This document shows positions 6,169 to 11,891 of a DNA stretch of 11,891 bases, in pieces (the stretch's first letter is position 1; each line of letters begins with the position of its first letter). Origin of the DNA: Chitinophagaceae bacterium (lineage in GTDB: Bacteria; Bacteroidota; Bacteroidia; Chitinophagales; Chitinophagaceae); NCBI GenBank assembly GCA_025924755.1, contig JAICHT010000095.1, positions 1 through 11,891 on the forward strand, given 5' to 3'. A program made the translations under genes and the position numbers. A model generated the notes under the pieces. That model did not search any database. It was not told the origin of the DNA and saw nothing but the letters and a program-made list of their open reading frames with translations.

Positions 6169-7110
6169 ATGACGGAAGATCAGATTACTTATCTTGTATT
6201 TGGCATTGTGCTGTTCCTGGCACTGGTATTTGATTTGGGCTTGTTGAGTAAGCGGGAAGGTATAGTAAGTATTAAAAAAGCATTATATCAAACGCTGTTT
6301 TGGGTTGGCCTGGCCTTTCTGTTTTTCGGGTTTTTATGGTGGTATGAGGGGCACCAGATGGCATTGGAATATATGAGTGCCTACTTAATGGAATGGAGCC
6401 TGAGCATTGATAATATTTTTGTTTTTATTTTAATTTTTACTTTTTTTAATATCCATCCCAGCCATTATGCACGGGCTCTTATTATTGGTATATTGATGGC
6501 AATTGTATTCCGAATTATTTTTATTACTGTCGGCATTGTCCTGGTAGATAAGTTTGAATGGATCTTATACTTATTCGGCGCTTTTTTAGTGTATACAGGC
6601 ATTAAAATTTTTACGGTGCGGCAGGAGGATGAGTTTGATCCGGAACACAACCCGGTGTATAAACTTTTAAATCGTTTCGTCCCTATTATTCACGAAGATA
6701 TCAGTGGCCAATTGGTAATAAAAAGAAATGGCAAACGCTTTTACACCAATATGTTTGTAGTGATAGTAGTATTGGCTACTACGGATATCGTTTTTGCGTT
6801 GGACAGTATTCCGGCGGTGTTTGCAATTTCGCAGGAGCGGCTGGTAATTTACACCAGCAATATTTTTGCAGTATTAGGTCTCCGGTCGTTGTTTTTTTTG
6901 CTGCGCGGCGCTGTTAACAAGTTTGCACATTTACAGCAGGGCATCGCCATTGTGCTGATATTTATTGGTTTGAAAATGCTGGCCGAAATATTTGCCGTGG
7001 AGCTGCCGGTATATGTCTCTCTTATCGTAATTGTAATCTGTTTGGCAGGGTCTATTCTCTATTCCACACAGGTTTCTAAAAAACCATTAACCAAGGAAAA
7101 CAAAATATAG
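6169..7110 (+). CDS. TerC/Alx-family integral membrane protein
   Basis: This 313-aa inner-membrane protein belongs to the TerC family; relatives such as Alx and MeeF/MeeY are linked to manganese export or to supplying metal to secreted enzymes, and TerC itself to tellurite resistance. Several membrane helices alternate along the length. The two family motifs are present: MEWSLSIDNIFVFILIF (acidic residues E75 and D81 within the membrane) and TTDIVFALDSIPAVFAI (D206 and D212), followed by YTSNIFAVLGLRSLFFLL. The length and a charged central loop (about residues 150-190) are closer to Alx than to short TerC. The ATG at 6169 has no Shine-Dalgarno. murF-alr starts 4 bp after the stop, so the two are probably cotranscribed. 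The exact metal cannot be told from sequence. Confidence 0.93.
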   Translation: MTEDQITYLVFGIVLFLALVFDLGLLSKREGIVSIKKALYQTLFWVGLAFLFFGFLWWYEGHQMALEYMSAYLMEWSLSIDNIFVFILIFTFFNIHPSHYARALIIGILMAIVFRIIFITVGIVLVDKFEWILYLFGAFLVYTGIKIFTVRQEDEFDPEHNPVYKLLNRFVPIIHEDISGQLVIKRNGKRFYTNMFVVIVVLATTDIVFALDSIPAVFAISQERLVIYTSNIFAVLGLRSLFFLLRGAVNKFAHLQQGIAIVLIFIGLKMLAEIFAVELPVYVSLIVIVICLAGSILYSTQVSKKPLTKENKI

Positions 7111-7114
7111 CGCG

Positions 7115-9568
7115 GTGTATACGATTCAAGCCATTTGCCAGGTGATACAAGGCCGATTTGCGCAGCAATCTGCTGACAGTTCTATTGACTATTTAGTGTA
7201 CGACAGCCGCAACATATCCTTTGCTGACAGCTCGTTATTTTTTGCATTGAAAACCGCGCATAACGATGGGCATCTTTATATAGCCGACGTTTACAAAAAA
7301 GGAATCCGGAACTTTATCATCAGCCAGCAGGTTGATTTAGATGCATATCCCGATAGTAACTTTATTGTAGTGCCGGATACATTGGTGGCTTTGCAGCAAC
7401 TGGCCCTCTTTCACCGGAGTCATTTTCATATTCCCGTAATAGGCATTACCGGCAGCAATGGCAAAACCATTGTAAAAGAATGGCTGTATCAATTGCTGGA
7501 GCCGGATTATCATATAGTGCGCAGCCCCAAAAGTTACAATTCCCAGATAGGCGTTCCGCTGAGTGTGTGGCAAATGAACCACCAGCATACGATTGCAATT
7601 TTTGAAGCCGGTATATCTACGGTGGGAGAGATGCAGCACTTGGCGCCCATTATTGCACCTACGATTGGTATTTTTACCAACTTGGGCGAAGCGCACAGCG
7701 AAGGGTTTGCGTCGCAACAGCAGAAGCTTACCGAGAAATTGCAACTCTTTGCTACCGCTACCCTAGTAATTGGCGAATATGAGATCTTGCACAACAGCGA
7801 AGTGACTACAAAAGCTTTTACGTGGGGCAGGTCTGACAAGGCAACGGTGCAGGTAACTGCTATAGTGAAAAAGACTTTGAAAACCGATATAGAACTGAGC
7901 TATCAGTCGATGCCTGTTGTTTTTACCATTCCGTTTACGGATGATGCTTCTATTGAAAATGCCATTACCTGCTGCTGCACTTTATTGTACTTAGGCTACA
8001 GCCATGAGGCGTTGAAGGAGGGTTTTTTAAAATTGCACCCGGTAGATATGCGGCTGCAATTAAAGAGCGCTATTAACGGTTGCGTTGTTATTAACGACAG
8101 CTATAGTGCCGATATCACTTCTTTGCATACGGCGCTCAATTTTTTGCAGCAACAGCAAACGGGGAAAATGCGTTCGGTGATTCTTTCTGATTTTTTTGAA
8201 AGCGGAAAATCGGACGAAGAATTATACCGGCATATTGCCGCCGCATTGGTGCAGCATCATGTGCAAAAAGCCATATTGATTGGTTCCAAAATAACTACCT
8301 TTTTGCCTTTATATCTGCCAGCCTCCGTAGGCGTTTCTTTGTTTAACAGCACAGAAGATTTCATCCAGAATTTTAAAAGTTCGCTGTACAAAGAAGAAAC
8401 CATTTTAATAAAAGGCGCCCGGAAATTTGAGTTTGAACGCATTGCCCGGTTGTTTGAAATAAAGGTGCATCAAACCGTACTGGAAATAAATCTAAATGCC
8501 ATTGTGCATAATCTGAAGCAATACCAAAAACGTTTGCAGCCAGGGGTAAAAGTAATGGCCATGGTAAAAGCTTTTGCCTATGGCAGTGGCGGTGCGGAAA
8601 TTGCCAGTGTGCTGCAGTATCACAATATTGATTACCTCGGCGTAGCCTATGCCGATGAAGGCATCGAATTGCGAAAGGCCGGCATTACACTCCCGGTGAT
8701 GGTAATGAATGCCGATGAAACGACGTTTGACGCATTGATAACCTACAACCTGCAACCTGTTATTTATTCATTTGATATACTGAGATCGTTTGAACAATAT
8801 GTGCAAAGCCAGGGCTTGCAATCGTACCCTGTGCATATAGAAATAGAAACCGGTATGAACCGGCTGGGCTTTAATACGGACCATATTGAAAAGCTGGGAA
8901 CGCATATTGGGTTATCGGCCTACCTGAAAGCAGAAAGTGTATTTAGCCACCTGGCCGCCAGCGATAACCCGGCGCAGGATGATTTTACAAGCCAGCAGGC
9001 TGATAAATTTTTAAGAGCTGTTCATCAGCTTACCCAATATATTCCATATACTTTTTTAAAGCATATTGCCAACTCTGCCGCCATTATACGGCATCGGCAA
9101 TTGCAACTGGATATGGTGCGCCTGGGTATCGGCTTGTATGGTATAGAAGCAGATGATTTAGATGAACTGGAACTGCAACCGGTAGCCACGCTGCGCTCCA
9201 ATATTGCCCAATTGAAGCATTTGAAAAAAGGCGAAACGGTAAGCTATAACCGTAATGGCGTGGTACAAAAAGATGCGGTAATTGCCACCATCCGCATTGG
9301 ATATGCAGATGGATACTCCCGCAGGTTTAGCAATGGCATTGGCAAAATGTGGATAGCAGGAAAGCTGGCTCCGGTTATCGGGTCGGTGTGTATGGATATG
9401 ACGATGATTGATGTAACTGAAGTGCCCAATGTAAAGCAGGGAGACGCTGTAATTATTTTTGGGGCGCCGCTGCCGGTGCAGGAAGTAGCGGGTTGGATTG
9501 GCACCATACCTTATGAAATTATGACCGGCGTTTCGCAGCGGGTGAAGCGTATTTACTTTCAGGAATAG
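7115..9568 (+). CDS. murF-alr: Bifunctional MurF ligase / alanine racemase
   Basis: This single 817-aa cytoplasmic protein combines two peptidoglycan steps: the N-terminal half (about residues 1-445) is a MurF-type ligase that adds D-Ala-D-Ala to the UDP-MurNAc-tripeptide, and the C-terminal half (about 450-817) is a PLP alanine racemase that makes D-Ala. The MurF ATP loop is GITGSNGKTIVKE (K117), followed by NSQIGVPLSVWQM and NDSYSAD. The racemase half has VLEINLNAIVHNL, the PLP lysine K485 in MVKAFAYGSG (the usual form is KANAYGHG), MVRLGIGLYG, the catalytic tyrosine Y730 in IGYADGYSRR, and SVCMDMTMIDVT. The frame is continuous with no stop at the junction. This fusion is known in Bacteroidota. 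The GTG start at 7115 fits the family N-terminus MYTIQAICQ and leaves 4 bp to the previous gene. Confidence 0.95.
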   Translation: MYTIQAICQVIQGRFAQQSADSSIDYLVYDSRNISFADSSLFFALKTAHNDGHLYIADVYKKGIRNFIISQQVDLDAYPDSNFIVVPDTLVALQQLALFHRSHFHIPVIGITGSNGKTIVKEWLYQLLEPDYHIVRSPKSYNSQIGVPLSVWQMNHQHTIAIFEAGISTVGEMQHLAPIIAPTIGIFTNLGEAHSEGFASQQQKLTEKLQLFATATLVIGEYEILHNSEVTTKAFTWGRSDKATVQVTAIVKKTLKTDIELSYQSMPVVFTIPFTDDASIENAITCCCTLLYLGYSHEALKEGFLKLHPVDMRLQLKSAINGCVVINDSYSADITSLHTALNFLQQQQTGKMRSVILSDFFESGKSDEELYRHIAAALVQHHVQKAILIGSKITTFLPLYLPASVGVSLFNSTEDFIQNFKSSLYKEETILIKGARKFEFERIARLFEIKVHQTVLEINLNAIVHNLKQYQKRLQPGVKVMAMVKAFAYGSGGAEIASVLQYHNIDYLGVAYADEGIELRKAGITLPVMVMNADETTFDALITYNLQPVIYSFDILRSFEQYVQSQGLQSYPVHIEIETGMNRLGFNTDHIEKLGTHIGLSAYLKAESVFSHLAASDNPAQDDFTSQQADKFLRAVHQLTQYIPYTFLKHIANSAAIIRHRQLQLDMVRLGIGLYGIEADDLDELELQPVATLRSNIAQLKHLKKGETVSYNRNGVVQKDAVIATIRIGYADGYSRRFSNGIGKMWIAGKLAPVIGSVCMDMTMIDVTEVPNVKQGDAVIIFGAPLPVQEVAGWIGTIPYEIMTGVSQRVKRIYFQE

Positions 9569-9607
9569 AATTAACCTTTTTGAAAATACTTGCAAACTGT
9601 CAACCCT

Positions 9608-9615
9608 TATCTTTG
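9608..9615 (+). promoter_or_regulatory. Bacteroidota-type -7 promoter box (TATCTTTG) before lspA
   Basis: TATCTTTG fits TAnnTTTG and lies in the 134-bp gap between murF-alr and lspA, giving a leader of about 80 nt. Upstream there is a TTTG at 9579-9582 (25-bp spacing) and a TTG at 9590-9592 (15-bp spacing), either side of the usual 17-23 bp, so the -33 element is uncertain. Confidence 0.5.
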
Positions 9616-9651
9616 TTACATTGTAATAAATTTTAGAAGCTAGGTATAAAC

Positions 9652-9673
9652 TGCTAACAGTTTTGTATTAGCA
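9652..9673 (+). repeat. Short hairpin in the lspA leader
   Basis: TGCTAA (9652-9657) and TTAGCA (9668-9673) form a perfect 6-bp stem with a 10-nt loop, 29 bp before the lspA ATG. The stem is weak and could be chance. Confidence 0.25.
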
Positions 9674-9702
9674 TTCGTTTTTGAAAAGACAATTCTTTAT
9701 AC

Positions 9703-10365
9703 ATGAAATTGCGATCTGCTGTACTACTGATTCTATTAATAATTATTGTTGACCAGTCTTTAAAAATCTGGATAAAAACTAATTACCCTTTTGGCCATGT
9801 CATGAACTTATTTGGCATGCCGTGGGCCCGGCTTTATTTTATTGAAAACGAAGGCATGGCGTGGGGCTGGAAGTTTGGCGGCGAATGGGGTAAAATGATA
9901 TTGACCTTATTTAGATTGATAGCCGTATTGTTTGGTAGCTGGTACCTTACAAAAATTGTGAAGCAAAAATATTCAAGAGGTTTTATTATTTGCGCGGCAT
10001 TGATATATGCCGGTGCGTTAGGCAATTTATTAGACAGTATGTTTTATGGTTTATTATTTGAAGAAACCACCTACTCTCATGTAGCCCGTATGTTTCCGCC
10101 ACATGGCTATGCCGGTTTTTTACACGGCCGCGTGGTAGATATGCTATACTTTCCGATGGTGCACGCCAACTTTCCTAAATGGCTTCCGGTAATAGGCGGC
10201 GAAGATTTTGAATTTTTTAGTCCTATTTTTAATATCGCCGATGCTTCTATTTCTATCGGTGTCATTACCTTACTGCTGTTTCAAAAAAGGTTCATCAGCC
10301 ATCATGAGCATCGTACCCATGCAGAAATAGAAAAAGAGTATGATAGCAAGCCCCATGTAATTTAA
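9703..10365 (+). CDS. lspA: Lipoprotein signal peptidase (signal peptidase II)
   Basis: LspA is a membrane aspartyl protease that removes the signal peptide from diacylated prolipoproteins. The 220-aa product has an N-terminal membrane helix ending in VDQSLKIW (D17), the FIENEGMAWGW stretch matching the conserved NxGxAF region, a further two or three membrane spans, and both catalytic aspartates: D111 in GALGNLLDSMF and D180 in FNIADASISIG. The gap between them is 69 residues against about 27 in E. coli LspA (D114, D141), because of an inserted loop rich in aromatic residues that contains GRVVDMLYFP; I recall a long form like this from other Bacteroidota. The ATG at 9703 fits the family N-terminus. 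A TAnnTTTG box upstream suggests its own promoter. Confidence 0.94.
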   Translation: MKLRSAVLLILLIIIVDQSLKIWIKTNYPFGHVMNLFGMPWARLYFIENEGMAWGWKFGGEWGKMILTLFRLIAVLFGSWYLTKIVKQKYSRGFIICAALIYAGALGNLLDSMFYGLLFEETTYSHVARMFPPHGYAGFLHGRVVDMLYFPMVHANFPKWLPVIGGEDFEFFSPIFNIADASISIGVITLLLFQKRFISHHEHRTHAEIEKEYDSKPHVI

Positions 10366-10376
10366 CTACATCGCTT

Positions 10377-10598
10377 TTATTCATAGTTGTCAAACCAGGC
10401 TTGATCCCAATTAGCTGCTTTATTCAATTCGGTATTTACGGGTTGAATTACCTGCGGGTAAACAGGTATTTGTTGCGAAAAAATAGTGTGAACCACTTTT
10501 AAATAAGACCGTTCATATACAACAGGATCTGAGCTTTCTTTTACAGGTTGCAGCGGAGCATTGCTGATTTTCAGAGCCGCGTCTGGGGAATGTTTCAT
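10377..10598 (-). CDS. Small hypothetical protein (73 aa)
   Basis: I do not recognise this protein. It starts at an ATG and reads MKHSPDAALKISNAPLQPVK, then a central segment with SYLKVVHTIFSQQIPVYPQV, and ends in the aromatic, acidic tail NWDQAWFDNYE. It has no signal peptide, membrane helix or cysteine. The balanced amino-acid composition suggests a real gene rather than a chance frame. It is convergent with lspA, 11 bp after the lspA stop, with no terminator between. Its upstream side contains the nested repeat at 10633-10710. No Shine-Dalgarno is visible, as elsewhere in the window. Confidence 0.55.
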   Translation of the reverse strand: MKHSPDAALKISNAPLQPVKESSDPVVYERSYLKVVHTIFSQQIPVYPQVIQPVNTELNKAANWDQAWFDNYE

Positions 10599-11012
10599 GG
10601 GTTTATTTTATACAGATTAAATTGGGTATTTACAAGCCTCTTAATGCAAGGGTAATGTACAATAAGTACTACAATTTTGCAACCAGAACTATAGAAAGAA
10701 AAGAGGCTTGCTTTAAATAAAGAGTAGTTTAACAAAAGCAGCGATAGTCTGCCGCCTGATGTAGTTTCGTTTGTATTAGTTACTAAATAAGATAGAAACG
10801 CATAGTTGCTACCTTACTCAGTAACTGTCGCTTATAAATAGGTATATGTTTTTACCACTGCACCTAGCAAGGCAAGTTTCATTTTCATGGATATGGGTTT
10901 TAATTTGAGCCGGTAAAATAGCAGTTCAAACAAGGAAATGCAACTTTTGAATATCTGTTTTTAGAATATTAACGCGTATGAATAGTTGCTAATGAGCTAT
11001 TGAGCTACCGTT
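10599..11012. other. Gene-poor region between two small minus-strand genes (414 bp)
   Basis: No convincing gene is present. A minus-strand 18-codon frame (10832-10888, MKMKLALLGAVVKTYTYL) resembles the start of a signal peptide and could be a decayed gene or chance. The region contains the nested repeat 10633-10710, a second long-range pairing GCGATAGT (10741-10748) with ACTGTCGC (10824-10831, one G-T pair), the repeat AGTTACT (10778-10784) / AGTAACT (10820-10826), and the direct repeat ATAGTTGCTA at 10802-10811 and 10982-10991. No promoter box or terminator was identified. Confidence 0.5.
10633..10710. repeat. Nested inverted repeat with perfect 10-bp outer arms
   Basis: CAAGCCTCTT (10633-10642) and AAGAGGCTTG (10701-10710) are perfect 10-bp inverted arms. 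Nested inside are TGCAA (10645-10649) / TTGCA (10677-10681) and GTAC (10657-10660) / GTAC (10666-10669). The element lies upstream of the 73-aa gene and could be a structured RNA, a regulatory site, or a degraded mobile-element remnant. No flanking target duplication was seen. Confidence 0.45.
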
Positions 11013-11201
11013 TCACTTCTTTCTCATGTATTCTTTGATGCAATAAGTAGCACTTTTGTATCCTGATTTATAAATCCATTCCACCGCTTCACCTTTTGTT
11101 TTACATTCTTTTACAAAGCTCAACGTACCTGTTTCTTTATCAATAACGCTGTAAATAGCAAAATAGGTGGGTACATGAATAAATCCCATAACGAATGCCA
11201 T
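11013..11201 (-). CDS. Small hypothetical protein (62 aa)
   Basis: I do not recognise this protein, but it reads like a real small globular domain: HVPTYFAIYSVIDKETGTLS, then FVKECKTKGEAVEWIYKSGY, ending KEYMRKK. The pattern of a beta hairpin (IYSVIDKETG), a helix with KGEAVEWI and a basic tail suggests an alpha/beta fold of unknown role. It contains two cysteines, no signal peptide and no clear membrane helix. Two ATG starts are possible, at 11201 and 11189; the second gives MGFIHVPTYF and may be the true one. The gene lies just beyond the inverted-repeat element at 11243-11396 and in the same orientation as the edge gene, a layout like that of cassette-borne genes. Confidence 0.6.
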   Translation of the reverse strand: MAFVMGFIHVPTYFAIYSVIDKETGTLSFVKECKTKGEAVEWIYKSGYKSATYCIKEYMRKK

Positions 11202-11242
11202 ATAGTGTCAGTTTTGTAGTAAGGCGTCGAAATATGATATAT

Positions 11243-11396
11243 AACGGTTAACGTCTTTGCGTTGGGAGGGGATTTTATGATGTCCAGCCGGAACTGAAGC
11301 TGAATGTTGATCATCGCGCCGGAATTATAGCTGGTGGATGCAAATAGCTGATTATTCCAACGTCCAACCTACTGATGCCAACTGCTGTTGTGCGTT
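11243..11396. repeat. Imperfect inverted repeat with attC-like box layout (possible cassette boundary)
   Basis: The outer arms pair AACG (11243-11246) with CGTT (11393-11396), AAC (11250-11252) with GTT (11387-11389) and GTTGG (11261-11265) with CCAAC (11378-11382). An alternative inner pairing is CGTTGG (11260-11265) with CCAACG (11357-11362). Further in are ATTT (11272-11275) / AAAT (11342-11345), CCAGC (11284-11288) / GCTGG (11330-11334), and a central TGATCA. Two separated box pairs at each end around an imperfect stem is the layout of integron attC sites, but the boxes do not match the RYYYAAC/GTTRRRY consensus exactly and the length exceeds most attC sites. It fills almost the whole gap between two same-strand genes. 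Confidence 0.45.
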
Positions 11397-11402
11397 CGTT
11401 TT

Positions 11403-11891
11403 TCATTCTTCGAATAAATTACTTTGATTATCATTTTCCAAAATGTCCGGCGGAATTACTTCAAACACTTTTAAAGCTTCATAGGTTATAACAGGTTTCA
11501 AGGTGTTTGAGTTCGTTGTGTAGGTTATCTTCAAATCAACTTTTAAATAGTCATTTGGTTGAATGATTATTCTTCGATTATGATACTTGTCAAGCCACTC
11601 CTTATGCAGTATTTTCACTTCGATTTGTTTACCTTGTCTTATTAGCTTCCAACTTGCTTTCTCTGACAGGAGATCTAAAGACTTAACTTTTAAGGTTTCA
11701 ATTCTATGTTGTTCTAATGTTTGTCCACCAAGCTCATATAACAATTTAGCCATATTAACTGTACTGTTCTTCCCAATACGAGCATTGCCAGCTTTTGATT
11801 TGTATTCGAAGTATTCGTCGTTTTTCAACTTTCGTCCTTCTATGCCCAATTCGTTTATGGCATTTAAGACGAAATAATTATTAATCTCTAA
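11403..11891 (-). CDS. Hypothetical protein, 5' end beyond the window
   Basis: The reading frame is open from the stop at 11403 to the right edge, giving at least 162 residues. A TTG at 11849 could be read as a start, but the frame continues upstream with protein-like sequence (LEINNYFVLNAINELGIEG), so the gene is most likely truncated by the window. I do not recognise a family. The N-terminal part looks mixed helical (KAGNARIGKNSTVNMAKLLY). The C-terminal half alternates hydrophobic and charged residues as in beta strands (RRIIIQPNDYLKVDLKITYT, then PVITYEALKVFEVIPPD) and ends in an acidic tail NQSNLFEE. No membrane helix is present in the visible part. The inverted repeat 11243-11396 begins 7 bases after its stop. 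Confidence 0.65.
   Translation of the reverse strand, partial: LEINNYFVLNAINELGIEGRKLKNDEYFEYKSKAGNARIGKNSTVNMAKLLYELGGQTLEQHRIETLKVKSLDLLSEKASWKLIRQGKQIEVKILHKEWLDKYHNRRIIIQPNDYLKVDLKITYTTNSNTLKPVITYEALKVFEVIPPDILENDNQSNLFEE

Noticed and set aside
9158..9595. Minus-strand open frame (145 codons) opposite the racemase half
   Set aside because: It overlaps a well-supported gene and its His/Arg/Tyr-rich sequence has no protein-like domain pattern.
10633..10710. Miniature transposable element with 10-bp terminal repeats
   Set aside because: No target-site duplication flanks the arms and no second copy is visible in the window.
11120..11314. Minus-strand open frame (64 codons) overlapping the 62-aa gene
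   Set aside because: It runs through the inverted-repeat element and overlaps a more protein-like frame.
11587..11877. Plus-strand open frame (96 codons) opposite the edge gene
   Set aside because: Its Ser/Phe/Cys-rich composition looks like a shadow; the minus-strand frame is longer and more protein-like.
1..11891. CRISPR arrays, tRNA or rRNA genes, insertion sequences
   Set aside because: No regularly spaced repeats, cloverleaf-like sequences, rRNA segments or transposase coding sequence were seen.

Overview
The window looks like chromosomal DNA from a Bacteroidota bacterium, most plausibly a Chitinophagaceae-type genome. The evidence is the gliding-type ABC permease pair GldF/GldG, a fused MurF-alanine racemase, a long-form signal peptidase II, promoter-like TAnnTTTG boxes, and start codons that almost all lack a Shine-Dalgarno sequence. 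The genus assignment is inference; no rRNA or tRNA is present to anchor it.

Layout. Bases 1-130 hold no gene I can support and end in a T-rich tract. rnc (RNase III, 131-868, GTG start) converges on mce (methylmalonyl-CoA epimerase, minus strand, 879-1280). A short divergent promoter region with a 6-bp inverted repeat separates mce from iscS (cysteine desulfurase, 1390-2583). After a 235-bp leader with two hairpins comes an A-type iron-sulfur carrier gene (2819-3169), closed by a textbook Rho-independent terminator (3194-3219). gldF (3341-4060) and gldG (4062-5780) follow as a tight pair. A 388-bp gene-free stretch (5781-6168) contains a compact nested inverted-repeat element. Next are a TerC/Alx-family membrane protein (6169-7110) and, 4 bp later, the bifunctional murF-alr gene (7115-9568), then lspA (9703-10365).

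Beyond lspA the character changes. Three minus-strand genes of unknown function (73 aa, 62 aa, and one running off the right edge) lie in loosely packed DNA rich in inverted repeats. The clearest structure is a roughly 154-bp imperfect inverted repeat (11243-11396) starting 7 bases after the stop of the edge gene and ending 41 bases before the start of the 62-aa gene. Its paired AACG/CGTT, AAC/GTT and GTTGG/CCAAC boxes recall the topology of an integron attC site or another gene-cassette boundary. This is the best candidate here for an accessory or undescribed system, but it rests on one copy and no integrase is in view.

How the genes work together. IscS supplies sulfur and the A-type carrier delivers Fe-S clusters. 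GldF/GldG form the membrane part of an ABC transporter whose ATPase (GldA) is not here. MurF-Alr makes D-Ala and adds the D-Ala-D-Ala dipeptide to the peptidoglycan precursor. LspA matures lipoproteins, and the TerC-like protein probably handles a metal ion such as manganese. The core genes are ordinary; the interest lies in the intergenic structures and the right-hand end.
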